Below are positions 51,475 to 60,221 of a stretch of DNA of 64,000 bases, one piece after another. The translations under genes were made by a program, and so were the position numbers. The DNA comes from Amycolatopsis sp. FDAARGOS 1241 (GTDB lineage Bacteria; Actinomycetota; Actinomycetes; Mycobacteriales; Pseudonocardiaceae), in NCBI RefSeq assembly GCF_016889705.1, contig NZ_CP069526.1, positions 6,634,001 through 6,698,000 on the forward strand. Direction: 5' to 3'. Below the pieces are notes generated by a model that was given only the letters and a program-made list of their open reading frames with translations, ran no database searches and had not been told where the DNA came from. Within the stretch, counting starts at the first letter, position 1, and the number at the start of each line of letters is the position of its first letter.

Positions 51475-52371
51475 TCACAGAACGCGCAGCAGGCCCTCCT
51501 GGACGACGGTCGCGATGTGCGTGCCGTCCTGCGCGAAGAACCGGCCCGTGGCCAGGCCGCGCGCGCCCGAGGCGCTCGGCGACGTGCTGTCGTAGAGGAA
51601 CCACTCGTCGGCGCGGAAGGGCCGGTGGAACCACAACGCGTGGTCCAGGCTCGCGCCGAGGACCTTGTCGACATCCCAGTAGACGCCGTGGCGCGCGAGA
51701 ATCGAGTCGAGCAGCGTCATGTCCGAGGCGTAGGTGAGCACGCAGACGTGCAGCAGCTGGTCGTCCGGCAGCGAACCGTCGGCCCGCATCCACACGCGGT
51801 TGCGCTCCGGCCGCGCGCCGGTAGAGCGCGTGATCCACGGCGGCTCGCCCACGTAGCGCACGTCGATCGGGCGCGGTCGTTCGGTGAAGCGCAGGCCGAA
51901 GCCGGCCGTGCGCTCCTGGAACGTCGGCAGGGTCTCCGGGGCCGGCACGTCGGGCATCGGCTCGCCGTGGTCGAGGCCGTCCTCGTCGCGCTGGAACGAC
52001 GCCGACAGCGCGAAGATCGCCTTGCCGTGCTGGATGGCGGTGACGCGGCGCGTGGTGAACGAGCGGCCGTCGCGGATGCGGTCGACCTCGTAGAGGATCG
52101 GCGCGCGCGGGTCGCCGCCGCGGATGAAGTAGGCGTGCAGCGAGTGCACGCGGCGGTCCTCGGGCACCGTGCGCCCCGCGGCCACCAGCGCCTGCCCGGC
52201 GACCTGGCCGCCGAACACGCGGACGGGCGAGTGCGCGGGCGAGACCCCGCGGTAGAAGTCCTCCTCCACCTTCTCCAGGTCGAGGAGGTCGACGAGCCGG
52301 TCGAGGACCACCTGTCCGCCGCCGCCGGCTTCGTCTAGCCCGGCGGCGGCGTTCCTGGCGATCTCGGTCAT
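51475..52371 (-). CDS. tesB: acyl-CoA thioesterase II
   Basis: The 298-residue protein has the double hot-dog TesB layout: FYRGVSPAHSPVRVFGGQVAGQALVAAGRTV, LHAYFIRGGDPRAPILYEVDRIRDGRSFTTRRVTA, then the second domain with LTYASDMTLLDSILARHG and GASLDHALWFHRPFRADEWFLYD. The DHALWFHRPFR segment holds the catalytic Asp. It hydrolyses medium and long acyl-CoA esters. It lies 36 bp downstream of pyk on the same strand, as in mycobacteria (pykA-tesB1), and is probably co-transcribed. Confidence 0.93.
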   Translation of the reverse strand: MTEIARNAAAGLDEAGGGGQVVLDRLVDLLDLEKVEEDFYRGVSPAHSPVRVFGGQVAGQALVAAGRTVPEDRRVHSLHAYFIRGGDPRAPILYEVDRIRDGRSFTTRRVTAIQHGKAIFALSASFQRDEDGLDHGEPMPDVPAPETLPTFQERTAGFGLRFTERPRPIDVRYVGEPPWITRSTGARPERNRVWMRADGSLPDDQLLHVCVLTYASDMTLLDSILARHGVYWDVDKVLGASLDHALWFHRPFRADEWFLYDSTSPSASGARGLATGRFFAQDGTHIATVVQEGLLRVL

Positions 52372-52407
52372 GACCGAACCCTATTCGGTCCGCCTGAATT
52401 TCGTCCG

Positions 52408-53832
<1,425 letters not shown>

Positions 53833-53932
53833 GTTCGCACAGGGTAGTCCTTCCCGCCACTCACGTCTGTACCGATACCGAAAGTTCAGGGGAAGTGTTC
53901 GGAAACCATTCAGATCCCTAACCTCCGAAGGT

Positions 53933-55033
53933 ATGACGGTGGTTCGCCGGCTCATGATCTTGATCGCGACGTTCGCCCTGGTCGGGGCGTGCTCTTCGGC
54001 TGCCGAACCGCCGTGGCGCTCCGTTGACCTGCCGGTTTCCGGTACGCGCGTACTGGGATTCGTCCGCACGTCATCGGGAATCGTTATGACCGGTTCCACG
54101 CCGGCACCCGGTGGCCGGGCGCCCGGGGCGTGGCTCGCGGGCCCGTCGTGGACCCCGCTCCCGCTGCACGCGTCGACCGGGTACGGCCGGCAGGCGGAGC
54201 TGACGCTGCCGGCCGCCGCCGGGTCCCGGCTGCTCGCCCTGGGCTCCGCGTTCGGCGGCGCCCACGCCAACCCGCGCCCGTCGATCTGGACCGGCTCCGG
54301 CGCCGGGCTCACCGAGCACGAACAGCCGGTCGAGCTACTGGGCGGGGAACGCGCGGTGACGACGTCGGCCTCCGCGGCGAGCGCCGGGGGCTACCTGCTG
54401 ACCGGCCAGTGGGACCACCGCACCGGCGGCGTCGGCGCGGCCGCGTGGACCTCTCGCGACGGCGTGTCGTGGACGCTCGCCGAGGACCCGGCCCTGCTCA
54501 GCACCCCGGCCGGCCAGACGCGCATCCTCGCGGCCGCCGGCTTCGGCCCCGGCTACGTCGCGGTGGGCGACGTCCGCGCCGGCCTCACCGTGCGGCCGGT
54601 GGCGTGGACGTCGGCTTCCGGCTCGACGTGGACACGCGTCGACCTGCCTTCCCCGGCCGGCTCGGCGGCCGCCTGGCGCGTGATGTGCTCGGCCTCCTGC
54701 ACGGCCGTCGGCGCGACGAGCGAGCAGCGCCTGGCGTGCTGGCAGTCGGGTCCGTCGTGGACGGCGTTCGCCGGCGGCCCGGTGATCCCGCCCGCGCAAC
54801 TGCTCGAGGTGACGGGCCTGACGCAGGACTCGACGGGCCACCTCGACGTCACGGTCGAGGTGGCCGGCCGCCCGCGGCTCTGGCGCGTCGGGCCTCAGTG
54901 CGACGGCTTCGCGGAACTCCCGCTGCCCGAACCCGCCGCGTCCCTCACCGCCATCGCCGACGGCCCTGGTCTCCTCCTGGCCACGACGACGGGCACGGGG
55001 AGCCGGCTCTGGCGCTACCCGCTCCCCCGCTGA
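53933..55033 (+). CDS. putative lipoprotein with beta-propeller-like repeats
   Basis: The 366-residue protein has a lipoprotein signal peptide ending in the lipobox LVGACSS (Cys20). The mature part has repeated W-rich segments (PSWTPLPLHAS, AAWTSRDGVSWTLAED, VAWTSASGSTWTRVDLP, PSWTAFAGGP, RLWRVGPQCD) spaced by about 50-70 residues, suggesting a sialidase-like or BNR-type beta-propeller. It is probably anchored outside the membrane. I do not recognise a more specific family. It diverges from pyk. Confidence 0.7.
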   Translation: MTVVRRLMILIATFALVGACSSAAEPPWRSVDLPVSGTRVLGFVRTSSGIVMTGSTPAPGGRAPGAWLAGPSWTPLPLHASTGYGRQAELTLPAAAGSRLLALGSAFGGAHANPRPSIWTGSGAGLTEHEQPVELLGGERAVTTSASAASAGGYLLTGQWDHRTGGVGAAAWTSRDGVSWTLAEDPALLSTPAGQTRILAAAGFGPGYVAVGDVRAGLTVRPVAWTSASGSTWTRVDLPSPAGSAAAWRVMCSASCTAVGATSEQRLACWQSGPSWTAFAGGPVIPPAQLLEVTGLTQDSTGHLDVTVEVAGRPRLWRVGPQCDGFAELPLPEPAASLTAIADGPGLLLATTTGTGSRLWRYPLPR

Positions 55034-55039
55034 GCGACC

Positions 55040-55714
55040 TCAGCGGCGCGGCTGCTCGCTCGGCCCCACGTGGTCGCGGGCCCACTCGTTGAACTTCTTC
55101 AGCTGCCGCCAGGCTTTGCGGACGCGGTCGAAGGCCTCGCGTTCGTGGAGGTAGTCAGCGGGTTCCCAGGCGCGGACGGCGTAGACCGAGCGGTAGCGCA
55201 GCAGGTCGAGGCGCGGGTGGTCGTCGGCGAAGCCGCGCGGGCGGGACTTCAGCCGGTCGCCCAGGATGTCCCAGCCTTGGCGGCGCAGCGTCGCCAGGAT
55301 GGACTCCAGGGCGGGACCGTGGAGCTCCGTGTCGACAGCCGTGCGGAAGCGGGCGAGCTGGTCGGGCGCGAGGTGGAAGCAGCCGCCGCCGACGCGCAGG
55401 CCGGCGGGCCCCACTTCGACGTAGTAAGCACCCCCGCCGCGGCCGGCTTCGATCACGGCGCCGCAGTGGGTCTTGTACGGCGTTTTGTCCTTGGCGAAAC
55501 GCACGTCGCGGTACGGGCGGAACACCTTGCCCTCGCCGAAGCCCCCGCCGAACTCGGGCTCGAGCTCCTTGAGCAGTGCCTCCATCGGCGCGCGCACGTC
55601 GTCCTTGTAGGTCGCCACGTTCGCGTCCCAGTAGGACTTGGAGTTGTCGGCCTCCAGGCCGTCGTAGAAATCGACGGCGTACTCGCCGAATCCCGAGAAC
55701 TTCACCCGAAGCAC
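55040..55714 (-). CDS. DUF2461 (TIGR02453) family protein
   Basis: The 224-residue protein follows DUF2461: FSGFGEYAVDFYDGLEADNSKSYWDANVATYKDDVRAPMEALL, RPYRDVRFAKDKTPYKTHCGAVIEAG, GAYYVEVGPAGLRVGGGCFHLAPDQLARFRTAV, and a C-terminal KAWRQLKKFNEW segment. The family is widespread and its function is not established. It converges on the lipoprotein gene with 6 bp between stops. Confidence 0.88.
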   Translation of the reverse strand: MLRVKFSGFGEYAVDFYDGLEADNSKSYWDANVATYKDDVRAPMEALLKELEPEFGGGFGEGKVFRPYRDVRFAKDKTPYKTHCGAVIEAGRGGGAYYVEVGPAGLRVGGGCFHLAPDQLARFRTAVDTELHGPALESILATLRRQGWDILGDRLKSRPRGFADDHPRLDLLRYRSVYAVRAWEPADYLHEREAFDRVRKAWRQLKKFNEWARDHVGPSEQPRR

Positions 55715-55790
55715 GATATCGGCCGCCCCCGACAGAAAACTCCCGGTGCGGCCGGGCGGTCCCCGCGCCGCCGGTCGCAGCCGGAAGCAG

Positions 55791-56077
55791 CTACTTCGCG
55801 AGTGCCGTGATCAGCTCGCCGTTGGAGGTGGCACCGGCGAGCTCCCAGAACATCGCGCCGCCGACTTGCTGCTGGGAGTAGCTCGCCTGGTAGGTCATCA
55901 CGTCGTACCAGTCGACGTACTGCGCCGCGCCCGCGCAGTCGGCGACGCCGATCTTGCCGCCACCGGTGCCGTCGGCCACGAGGTTGCAGCAGGAGTTCGC
56001 GAAGGCCGCGGGGTTCTTCGCGCCTGGCCGAAGCCGCCGACCATGAGGTGGACCAGATCAAGCCGTCAATGGTGCAG
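55791..56077 (-). pseudogene. relic of a GH18 chitinase
   Basis: Minus-strand fragments follow the order of actinobacterial GH18 chitinases: TIDGLIWST, then (in another frame) VGGFGQA, then (a third piece) KNPAAFANSCCNLVAD, GGKIGVADCAGAAQYVDWYDVMTY, and VGGAMFWELAGATSNGELITALAK to the stop at 55791. The region that should carry the catalytic DxxDxDxE motif, between NLVAD and GGKIG, is absent, as is a block between DVMTY and VGGAMFW. About 100 residues remain of an enzyme usually over 300. The relic is beyond function. Confidence 0.7.
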
Positions 56078-56178
56078 CCCACTGGCAATTCGGTCACGGC
56101 GTGGGGCATCATCCGGTGTCGGCAGAACGCGCCGCTCCCAAGCCGGTCGGAGGGCGCCACGCGCCCTCCCGATCCGCC

Positions 56179-56544
56179 TCAGGCTCGTCTCGCCCCCGCT
56201 TCCTGGGCCGGCGTCTCGAACGTGATCCCGGTGGCCGCCGCCCGGCGCTCACCCCACTCGTACAGCGCGGTCAGCGCCGGGCCGAGCGCAGCGCCCTCTT
56301 CGGTGAGCCGGTATTCGACGTGCGGAATCCGGCCGTCGAAGCTCTCCCGGCGCACCAAACCGTCGGCCGCGAGTTCGCGCAGCTGCTGGGTGAGCATTTT
56401 CTCGCTGATGGCCGGCATCCGCCGCCGCAGTTCGCCGTAGCGGTGGACGCCCTCCTTCAGGTGCGCGAGGATCACCGGCTTCCACCGGCCGCCGATCAGG
56501 TCGACCGTGAGCTCGACCGGGCACCAGTACCGCCTGTCCGCCAT
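56179..56544 (-). CDS. HxlR-family winged-helix regulator
   Basis: The 121-residue protein has the HxlR signature: YWCPVELTVDLIGGRWKPVILAHL near the start, with the conserved Cys at residue 8, then HRYGELRRRMPAISEKMLTQQLRELAADGLV and a wing RIPHVEYRLTEEG. HxlR proteins sense aldehydes, disulfide stress or quinones through the N-terminal Cys. The ATG at 56544 follows GGAG by six bases. It diverges from a monooxygenase-globin fusion gene with a 70-bp gap, so control of that gene is likely (inference). Confidence 0.9.
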   Translation of the reverse strand: MADRRYWCPVELTVDLIGGRWKPVILAHLKEGVHRYGELRRRMPAISEKMLTQQLRELAADGLVRRESFDGRIPHVEYRLTEEGAALGPALTALYEWGERRAAATGITFETPAQEAGARRA

Positions 56545-56614
56545 CGCGATCTCCCTCCCACGCACCGAAAAGTACGTGGTTGCCCTCGTCTTCCGCGTGC
56601 GCTGTGCTGAGCGG

Positions 56615-57388
56615 GTGCTCGAATACCTGCGCTACACCGTCCCCGCCGGCCGGGCGGCCGCGTTCGAAGCCGCGTACGCCGAGGCCGCTACGTCGCTCGC
56701 GAAGGCACCGGAGTGCCTGGACTACGAGCTGAGCCGTTGTGTCGACGACCCTACGCGCTACGTGCTGCGGATCCGGTGGACCTCGGCCGAGGCCCACCTC
56801 CAGGGGTTCCGCCGCGGGCCGCACTTCCCGCCGTTCTTCGCGGCGATCGGCGAGTACCGGGCCGACCTCGACGAGATGCGCCACTACGAGCCGACCGCCG
56901 TCGCCGGCGAGGGCGGTGGCCGGCCGCCGACGCTGTACGAATGGGCCGGCGGGCGCCTCGCGCTGGTGCGGCTCCTGGAACTCTTCTACGGCCACGTGCT
57001 GCGGGATCCGGTGCTGGAACCCGTGTTCCGCGGCATGGACGCCCGCCACCCCCGGCACGTCGCCGCCTGGCTCGGCGAGGTCTTCGGCGGACCGGCCGAC
57101 TACACCGCCCACCACGGCGGTCACCCGCACATGATCGCGCGCCACGCCGGGCGCGGCATCACCGAACAACAGCGCCGGCGGTGGGTCGCGCTGCTGCTCG
57201 AAACCGCCGACGAGGCAGGCCTGCCCGCCGATCCCGAATTCCGGGCCGCGCTCGCCGGCTACCTCGAGTGGGGCAGCAGGCTGGCCGTGCTGTTCTCGGC
57301 CCCCGGTGCGGGACCGGCCGCGTTCGAGCCGGTGCCGCGCTGGGACTGGGCCAAACCGCCGTGGCAGCCGCCCGCGGCCTCGTCCTGA
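56615..57388 (+). CDS. antibiotic-biosynthesis-monooxygenase domain fused to group II truncated globin
   Basis: The 257-residue protein starts with an ABM-type ferredoxin-like domain (LEYLRYTVPAGRAAAFEAAYAEAA, CLDYELSRCVDDPTRYVLRIRWTS, PHFPPFF). It continues at about residue 108 into a truncated globin of the trHbO type (ALVRLLELFYGHVLRDPVLEPVFRGM, HHGGHPHMIARHAGRGIT, RRRWVALLLETADEAG). His in HPHMIARH is placed as the proximal haem ligand of group II globins. Similar fusions are known in streptomycete-like bacteria. A role in peroxide, NO or quinone-type chemistry is possible but unproven. The GTG start has only a weak ribosome site. Confidence 0.85.
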   Translation: MLEYLRYTVPAGRAAAFEAAYAEAATSLAKAPECLDYELSRCVDDPTRYVLRIRWTSAEAHLQGFRRGPHFPPFFAAIGEYRADLDEMRHYEPTAVAGEGGGRPPTLYEWAGGRLALVRLLELFYGHVLRDPVLEPVFRGMDARHPRHVAAWLGEVFGGPADYTAHHGGHPHMIARHAGRGITEQQRRRWVALLLETADEAGLPADPEFRAALAGYLEWGSRLAVLFSAPGAGPAAFEPVPRWDWAKPPWQPPAASS

Positions 57389-57559
57389 GCCGCCCTTGGT
57401 CCTAAGTGGACAGTGCACTCGATGCCGGGGCGCCCGGTGGCTCCCCCGAGCCGCTAGTTCGCGGTGGTCGACCCAGGCTCTCGCCCGGCCGGCGCGGAGG
57501 TCGCCGTCGAAGGTCGGCCTCGTGTGGTCGCGGTCGCGGCGGCGCACCGTGCGACGGTG

Positions 57560-57706
57560 CCAACTGACGTGGCGAACGTCGCCCGCTACCGGTGCCGTTC
57601 GGGATCCCGGCAGGCAGCTCACCGCGGTGACGGCGTGGGTGGCGAAGCGGCTGCCCGAGATCCCGACGAGCCGGCCGTAGCCGTCGGTCCGCCATCCGCC
57701 GTCCAC
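57560..57706 (-). pseudogene. fragment of an S41-peptidase-like N-terminus
   Basis: Within a 413-bp gene-free stretch (57389-57801) the minus strand encodes VDGGWRTDGYGRLVGISGS followed by ATHAVTAVSCLPGS, which resembles the N-terminal region of actinobacterial tail-processing S41 peptidases (pattern WRTDGYG...TAVSCL). There is no ribosome site and the frame loses similarity after about 50 residues. It is probably a degraded remnant; the family guess rests on short motifs. The rest of the gap shows nothing. Confidence 0.35.
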
Positions 57707-57801
57707 AGTGGACGCACCGGAAACGGGTGGCCGCACCTGGGTCGCCCGGAATGCGGCGTTCCCGGCCGCCGGGTGGGGACGCCCCCACCCGGCGTGGAAA
57801 C

Positions 57802-58827
57802 TCAGCCGAAGAAGACCTCGGCCTCTTCGTAGCGCTCCAGCGGCACCGTCTTCAGCTCGGCGGTCGCTTCCGAGAGCTTCACGCGCACGATGTCGGTGCC
57901 CTTCAGCGCCACCATCACGCCGAAGTCGCCGTCGGCCACGGCGTCCACGGCGTGCAGGCCGAAGCGGGTGGCGAGCACGCGGTCGTACGCGGTCGGCGTG
58001 CCGCCGCGCTGCACGTGGCCGAGCACCACGGCGCGGGATTCCTTACCGGTGCGCGAGGCGATCTCGTCGGCCAGCCAGGTGCCGATGCCGCCGAGGCGCA
58101 CGTGCCCGAAGGCGTCCTTCTCGCCGGTCAGCAGCTTCTCCTCGCCGCCCTCGGGCAGCGCGCCCTCGGCGACCACGATGATCGGCGCGTACTCGTTCTC
58201 GAAGCGGCGCTCGACCCACTCCACGACCTGGTCGACCGAGAAGTGGCGCTCGGGCACCAGGATCACGCTCGCGCCGCCGGCGAGGCCGGAGTGCAGGGCG
58301 ATCCAGCCGGCGTGGCGGCCCATGACCTCCACGACCAGCGCGCGGTGGTGCGACTCGGCCGTGGTGTGCAGCCGGTCGATGGCCTCGGTCGCGATGGCGA
58401 CGGCGGTGTCGAAGCCGAACGTGTAGTCGGTGGAGCCCAGGTCGTTGTCGATCGTCTTGGGCACGCCGACGACGCCGATCCCGTCGTCGGTGAGCCGCTT
58501 CGCGACGCCGAGGGTGTCCTCGCCGCCGATCGCGATGAGCGCGTCGATCTCCTGCTCGGCGAGGACTGCCTTGATCTTCTCGACACCGCCGTCGACCTTG
58601 TACGGGTTCGTCCGCGACGAGCGCAGGATCGTGCCGCCGCGCGTGAGGATGTCCTCGACGTCGCGCAGGCCCAGCGGCCTGCTCTCGCCGGTGAGCGGTC
58701 CCTGCCACCCGTTGCGGAAGCCGACGAACTCCCAGCCGTGCACCTCGATGCCCTTGCGGACCACCGCGCGGATCACCGCGTTCAGCCCCGGGCAGTCGCC
58801 GCCGCCCGTCAGCACACCGACACGCAT
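57802..58827 (-). CDS. pfp: pyrophosphate-dependent 6-phosphofructokinase
   Basis: The 341-residue enzyme starts MRVGVLTGGGDCPGLNAVIR and matches the phosphofructokinase family throughout. Two signature sites point to pyrophosphate rather than ATP as phosphoryl donor: GGEDT at residues 101-105 (ATP enzymes have GGDGS, with Gly in place of the second acidic residue) and PKTIDND at 123-129 (ATP enzymes have PGTIDND). Amycolatopsis methanolica has a characterised enzyme of this type. The reaction is reversible, so it can serve glycolysis and gluconeogenesis. It is likely monocistronic; its start lies about 155 bp from the leader of the DAHP synthase gene. Confidence 0.92.
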   Translation of the reverse strand: MRVGVLTGGGDCPGLNAVIRAVVRKGIEVHGWEFVGFRNGWQGPLTGESRPLGLRDVEDILTRGGTILRSSRTNPYKVDGGVEKIKAVLAEQEIDALIAIGGEDTLGVAKRLTDDGIGVVGVPKTIDNDLGSTDYTFGFDTAVAIATEAIDRLHTTAESHHRALVVEVMGRHAGWIALHSGLAGGASVILVPERHFSVDQVVEWVERRFENEYAPIIVVAEGALPEGGEEKLLTGEKDAFGHVRLGGIGTWLADEIASRTGKESRAVVLGHVQRGGTPTAYDRVLATRFGLHAVDAVADGDFGVMVALKGTDIVRVKLSEATAELKTVPLERYEEAEVFFG

Positions 58828-58970
58828 GTCTTGCCTCCGTCTTCCTCACGTGGAGATCGCACTCACAGTTCGCCGCCAGAGTAGCGGCTTTCGTCTGGAT
58901 CGGTGCAGGGCGGACCACCTGGCCAATCGGTCTGCACGTGGGTGGAGCACGAGCCGGGCGCGCCGTGTGC

Positions 58971-58976
58971 TAGCTT
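58971..58976 (+). promoter_or_regulatory. likely -10 element for a leaderless aromatic leader transcript
   Basis: TAGCTT at 58971-58976 places the expected transcription start about 7 bases downstream, at or one base before the GTG of the leader peptide (58984). No ribosome site precedes that GTG, so the transcript is probably leaderless, as is common in actinobacteria. A -35 box is not obvious. Confidence 0.45.
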
Positions 58977-58983
58977 CATCGCC

Positions 58984-59049
58984 GTGCAGCGCTATTTCTG
59001 GTTTACGAAGCCGGCCCCGGGTGGGCACGGCCGCGTGAACCTGCGCTGA
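58984..59049 (+). CDS. leader peptide with Tyr-Phe-Trp-Phe, attenuator of DAHP synthase
   Basis: A 21-codon frame from GTG to TGA encodes a peptide whose residues 4-7 are Tyr-Phe-Trp-Phe (codons 58993-59004), all three aromatic amino acids in four consecutive codons. It ends 79 bp before the DAHP synthase start. This is the layout of ribosome-mediated attenuation: scarcity of any aromatic amino acid would stall the ribosome there and change the folding of the downstream RNA. A hairpin (59059-59083) and an alternative long-range pairing lie between the leader and the gene. The peptide itself probably has no other function. Confidence 0.8.
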   Translation: MQRYFWFTKPAPGGHGRVNLR

Positions 59050-59058
59050 CTCCCACCC

Positions 59059-59083
59059 CGAGCCGGATCTCCAAACCGGCTCG
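59059..59083 (+). terminator. attenuator hairpin in the DAHP synthase leader
   Basis: CGAGCCGG (59059-59066) pairs perfectly with CCGGCTCG (59076-59083) with a 9-base loop ATCTCCAAA. It follows the leader-peptide stop by 9 bp and lacks a U-run. AGCCGG inside the leader (59009-59014) can compete for CCGGCT, and GGTGGGCAC (59020-59028) can pair, with one G-U, to GTGTCCACC (59102-59110), right before the ribosome site of the gene. Confidence 0.6.
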
Positions 59084-59128
59084 GCGATTCCCCGCGGGTC
59101 GGTGTCCACCAGGAAGGAACCACCCGCC

Positions 59129-60220
59129 GTGACCTCCCCGCAGCTGACCGCCGGGCCCGCCGACGCGAGCACCCTGGACAACCAGCGCACCACGTCGATC
59201 AGCCCGCTGATCTCCCCCGCCCTGCTCCGCGAGGACCACCCCGTGGACGCCGCGGTGGCGAAGGTCGTGCACGCCGGCCGCACGGAGACCGTCGACGTGC
59301 TCGACGGCCGCGACGACCGCCTCGCCGTGGTCGTGGGCCCGTGCTCCGTCCACGACCCGGAGGCCGCGCTCGAGTACGCCCGCAAGCTCGCCGCGAAAGC
59401 CGAACAGCTGCGCGGCGACCTGCACATCGTGATGCGCGTGTACTTCGAGAAGCCGCGCACCACGCTGGGCTGGAAGGGCCTGATCAACGACCCGGACCTC
59501 GACGGCACGTTCGCCGTGAACAAGGGCCTGCGGATCGCCCGGAAGCTGCTGCTCGACGTGTCGGAGCTCGGGCTGCCGGTGGGGTGTGAGTTCCTGGACC
59601 CGATCACGCCGCAGTTCATCGCCGACATCGTCACGTGGGGCTCGATCGGCGCGCGCACGGCGGCGAGCCAGGTGCACCGCCAGATGTGCAGCGCCCTGTC
59701 GATGCCGGTGGGCATCAAGAACTCCGTGGAGGGCGACATCCAGGTCGCGGTCGACGCCACCCGCGCGGCGGCCGCGTCGCACGTGTTCCCCGGCATCAAC
59801 ACCGACGGCCTCGCGGCGCTGCTGACCACCTCGGGCAACCCCGACTGCCACGTGATCCTGCGCGGCAGCTCGAAGGGCCCGAACTACGACGCCGCTTCGG
59901 TCACCGAGACCCTCGGCCGCCTCGCGAAGTCGGGCCTGCCGGAGCGCGTGATCATCGACGCGAGCCACGGCAACAGCAACAAGGACCACGTCCGCTCACG
60001 CGAGGTCGTGCTCGAACTGGCCGACCGCATCGCCGCAGGCGAGCGCGGCATCGTCGGCCTCATGCTGGAAAGCTTCCTCACCGCGGGCCGCCAGGAGCTC
60101 GTCCTCGGCCACGGCGGTGACCTCACCTACGGCCAGTCCATCACCGACGCCTGCCTCGACTGGGACACCACGGCGGATCTGCTGGACACCCTCGCGGGAT
60201 CCGTTCGCGCCCGGCGCTGA
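59129..60220 (+). CDS. aroG: DAHP synthase, class I (AroG-like)
   Basis: The 363-residue enzyme condenses phosphoenolpyruvate and erythrose 4-phosphate to DAHP, the entry to the shikimate pathway. Motifs are VVVGPCSVHDPEAALEYA, MRVYFEKPRTTLGWKGLINDP, GCEFLDPITPQFIADIV, GARTAASQVHRQM, GIKNSVEG, HVILRGSSKGPNYD and IDASHGNSNKDH. It is of the E. coli AroG type, not the plant-like class II enzyme of mycobacteria. The GTG at 59129 is preceded by AGGAAGGA; a GTG at 59102 is also in frame. Upstream lies an aromatic leader peptide, so expression probably responds to Phe/Tyr/Trp supply. Confidence 0.93.
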   Translation: MTSPQLTAGPADASTLDNQRTTSISPLISPALLREDHPVDAAVAKVVHAGRTETVDVLDGRDDRLAVVVGPCSVHDPEAALEYARKLAAKAEQLRGDLHIVMRVYFEKPRTTLGWKGLINDPDLDGTFAVNKGLRIARKLLLDVSELGLPVGCEFLDPITPQFIADIVTWGSIGARTAASQVHRQMCSALSMPVGIKNSVEGDIQVAVDATRAAAASHVFPGINTDGLAALLTTSGNPDCHVILRGSSKGPNYDAASVTETLGRLAKSGLPERVIIDASHGNSNKDHVRSREVVLELADRIAAGERGIVGLMLESFLTAGRQELVLGHGGDLTYGQSITDACLDWDTTADLLDTLAGSVRARR

Positions 60221-60221
60221 T

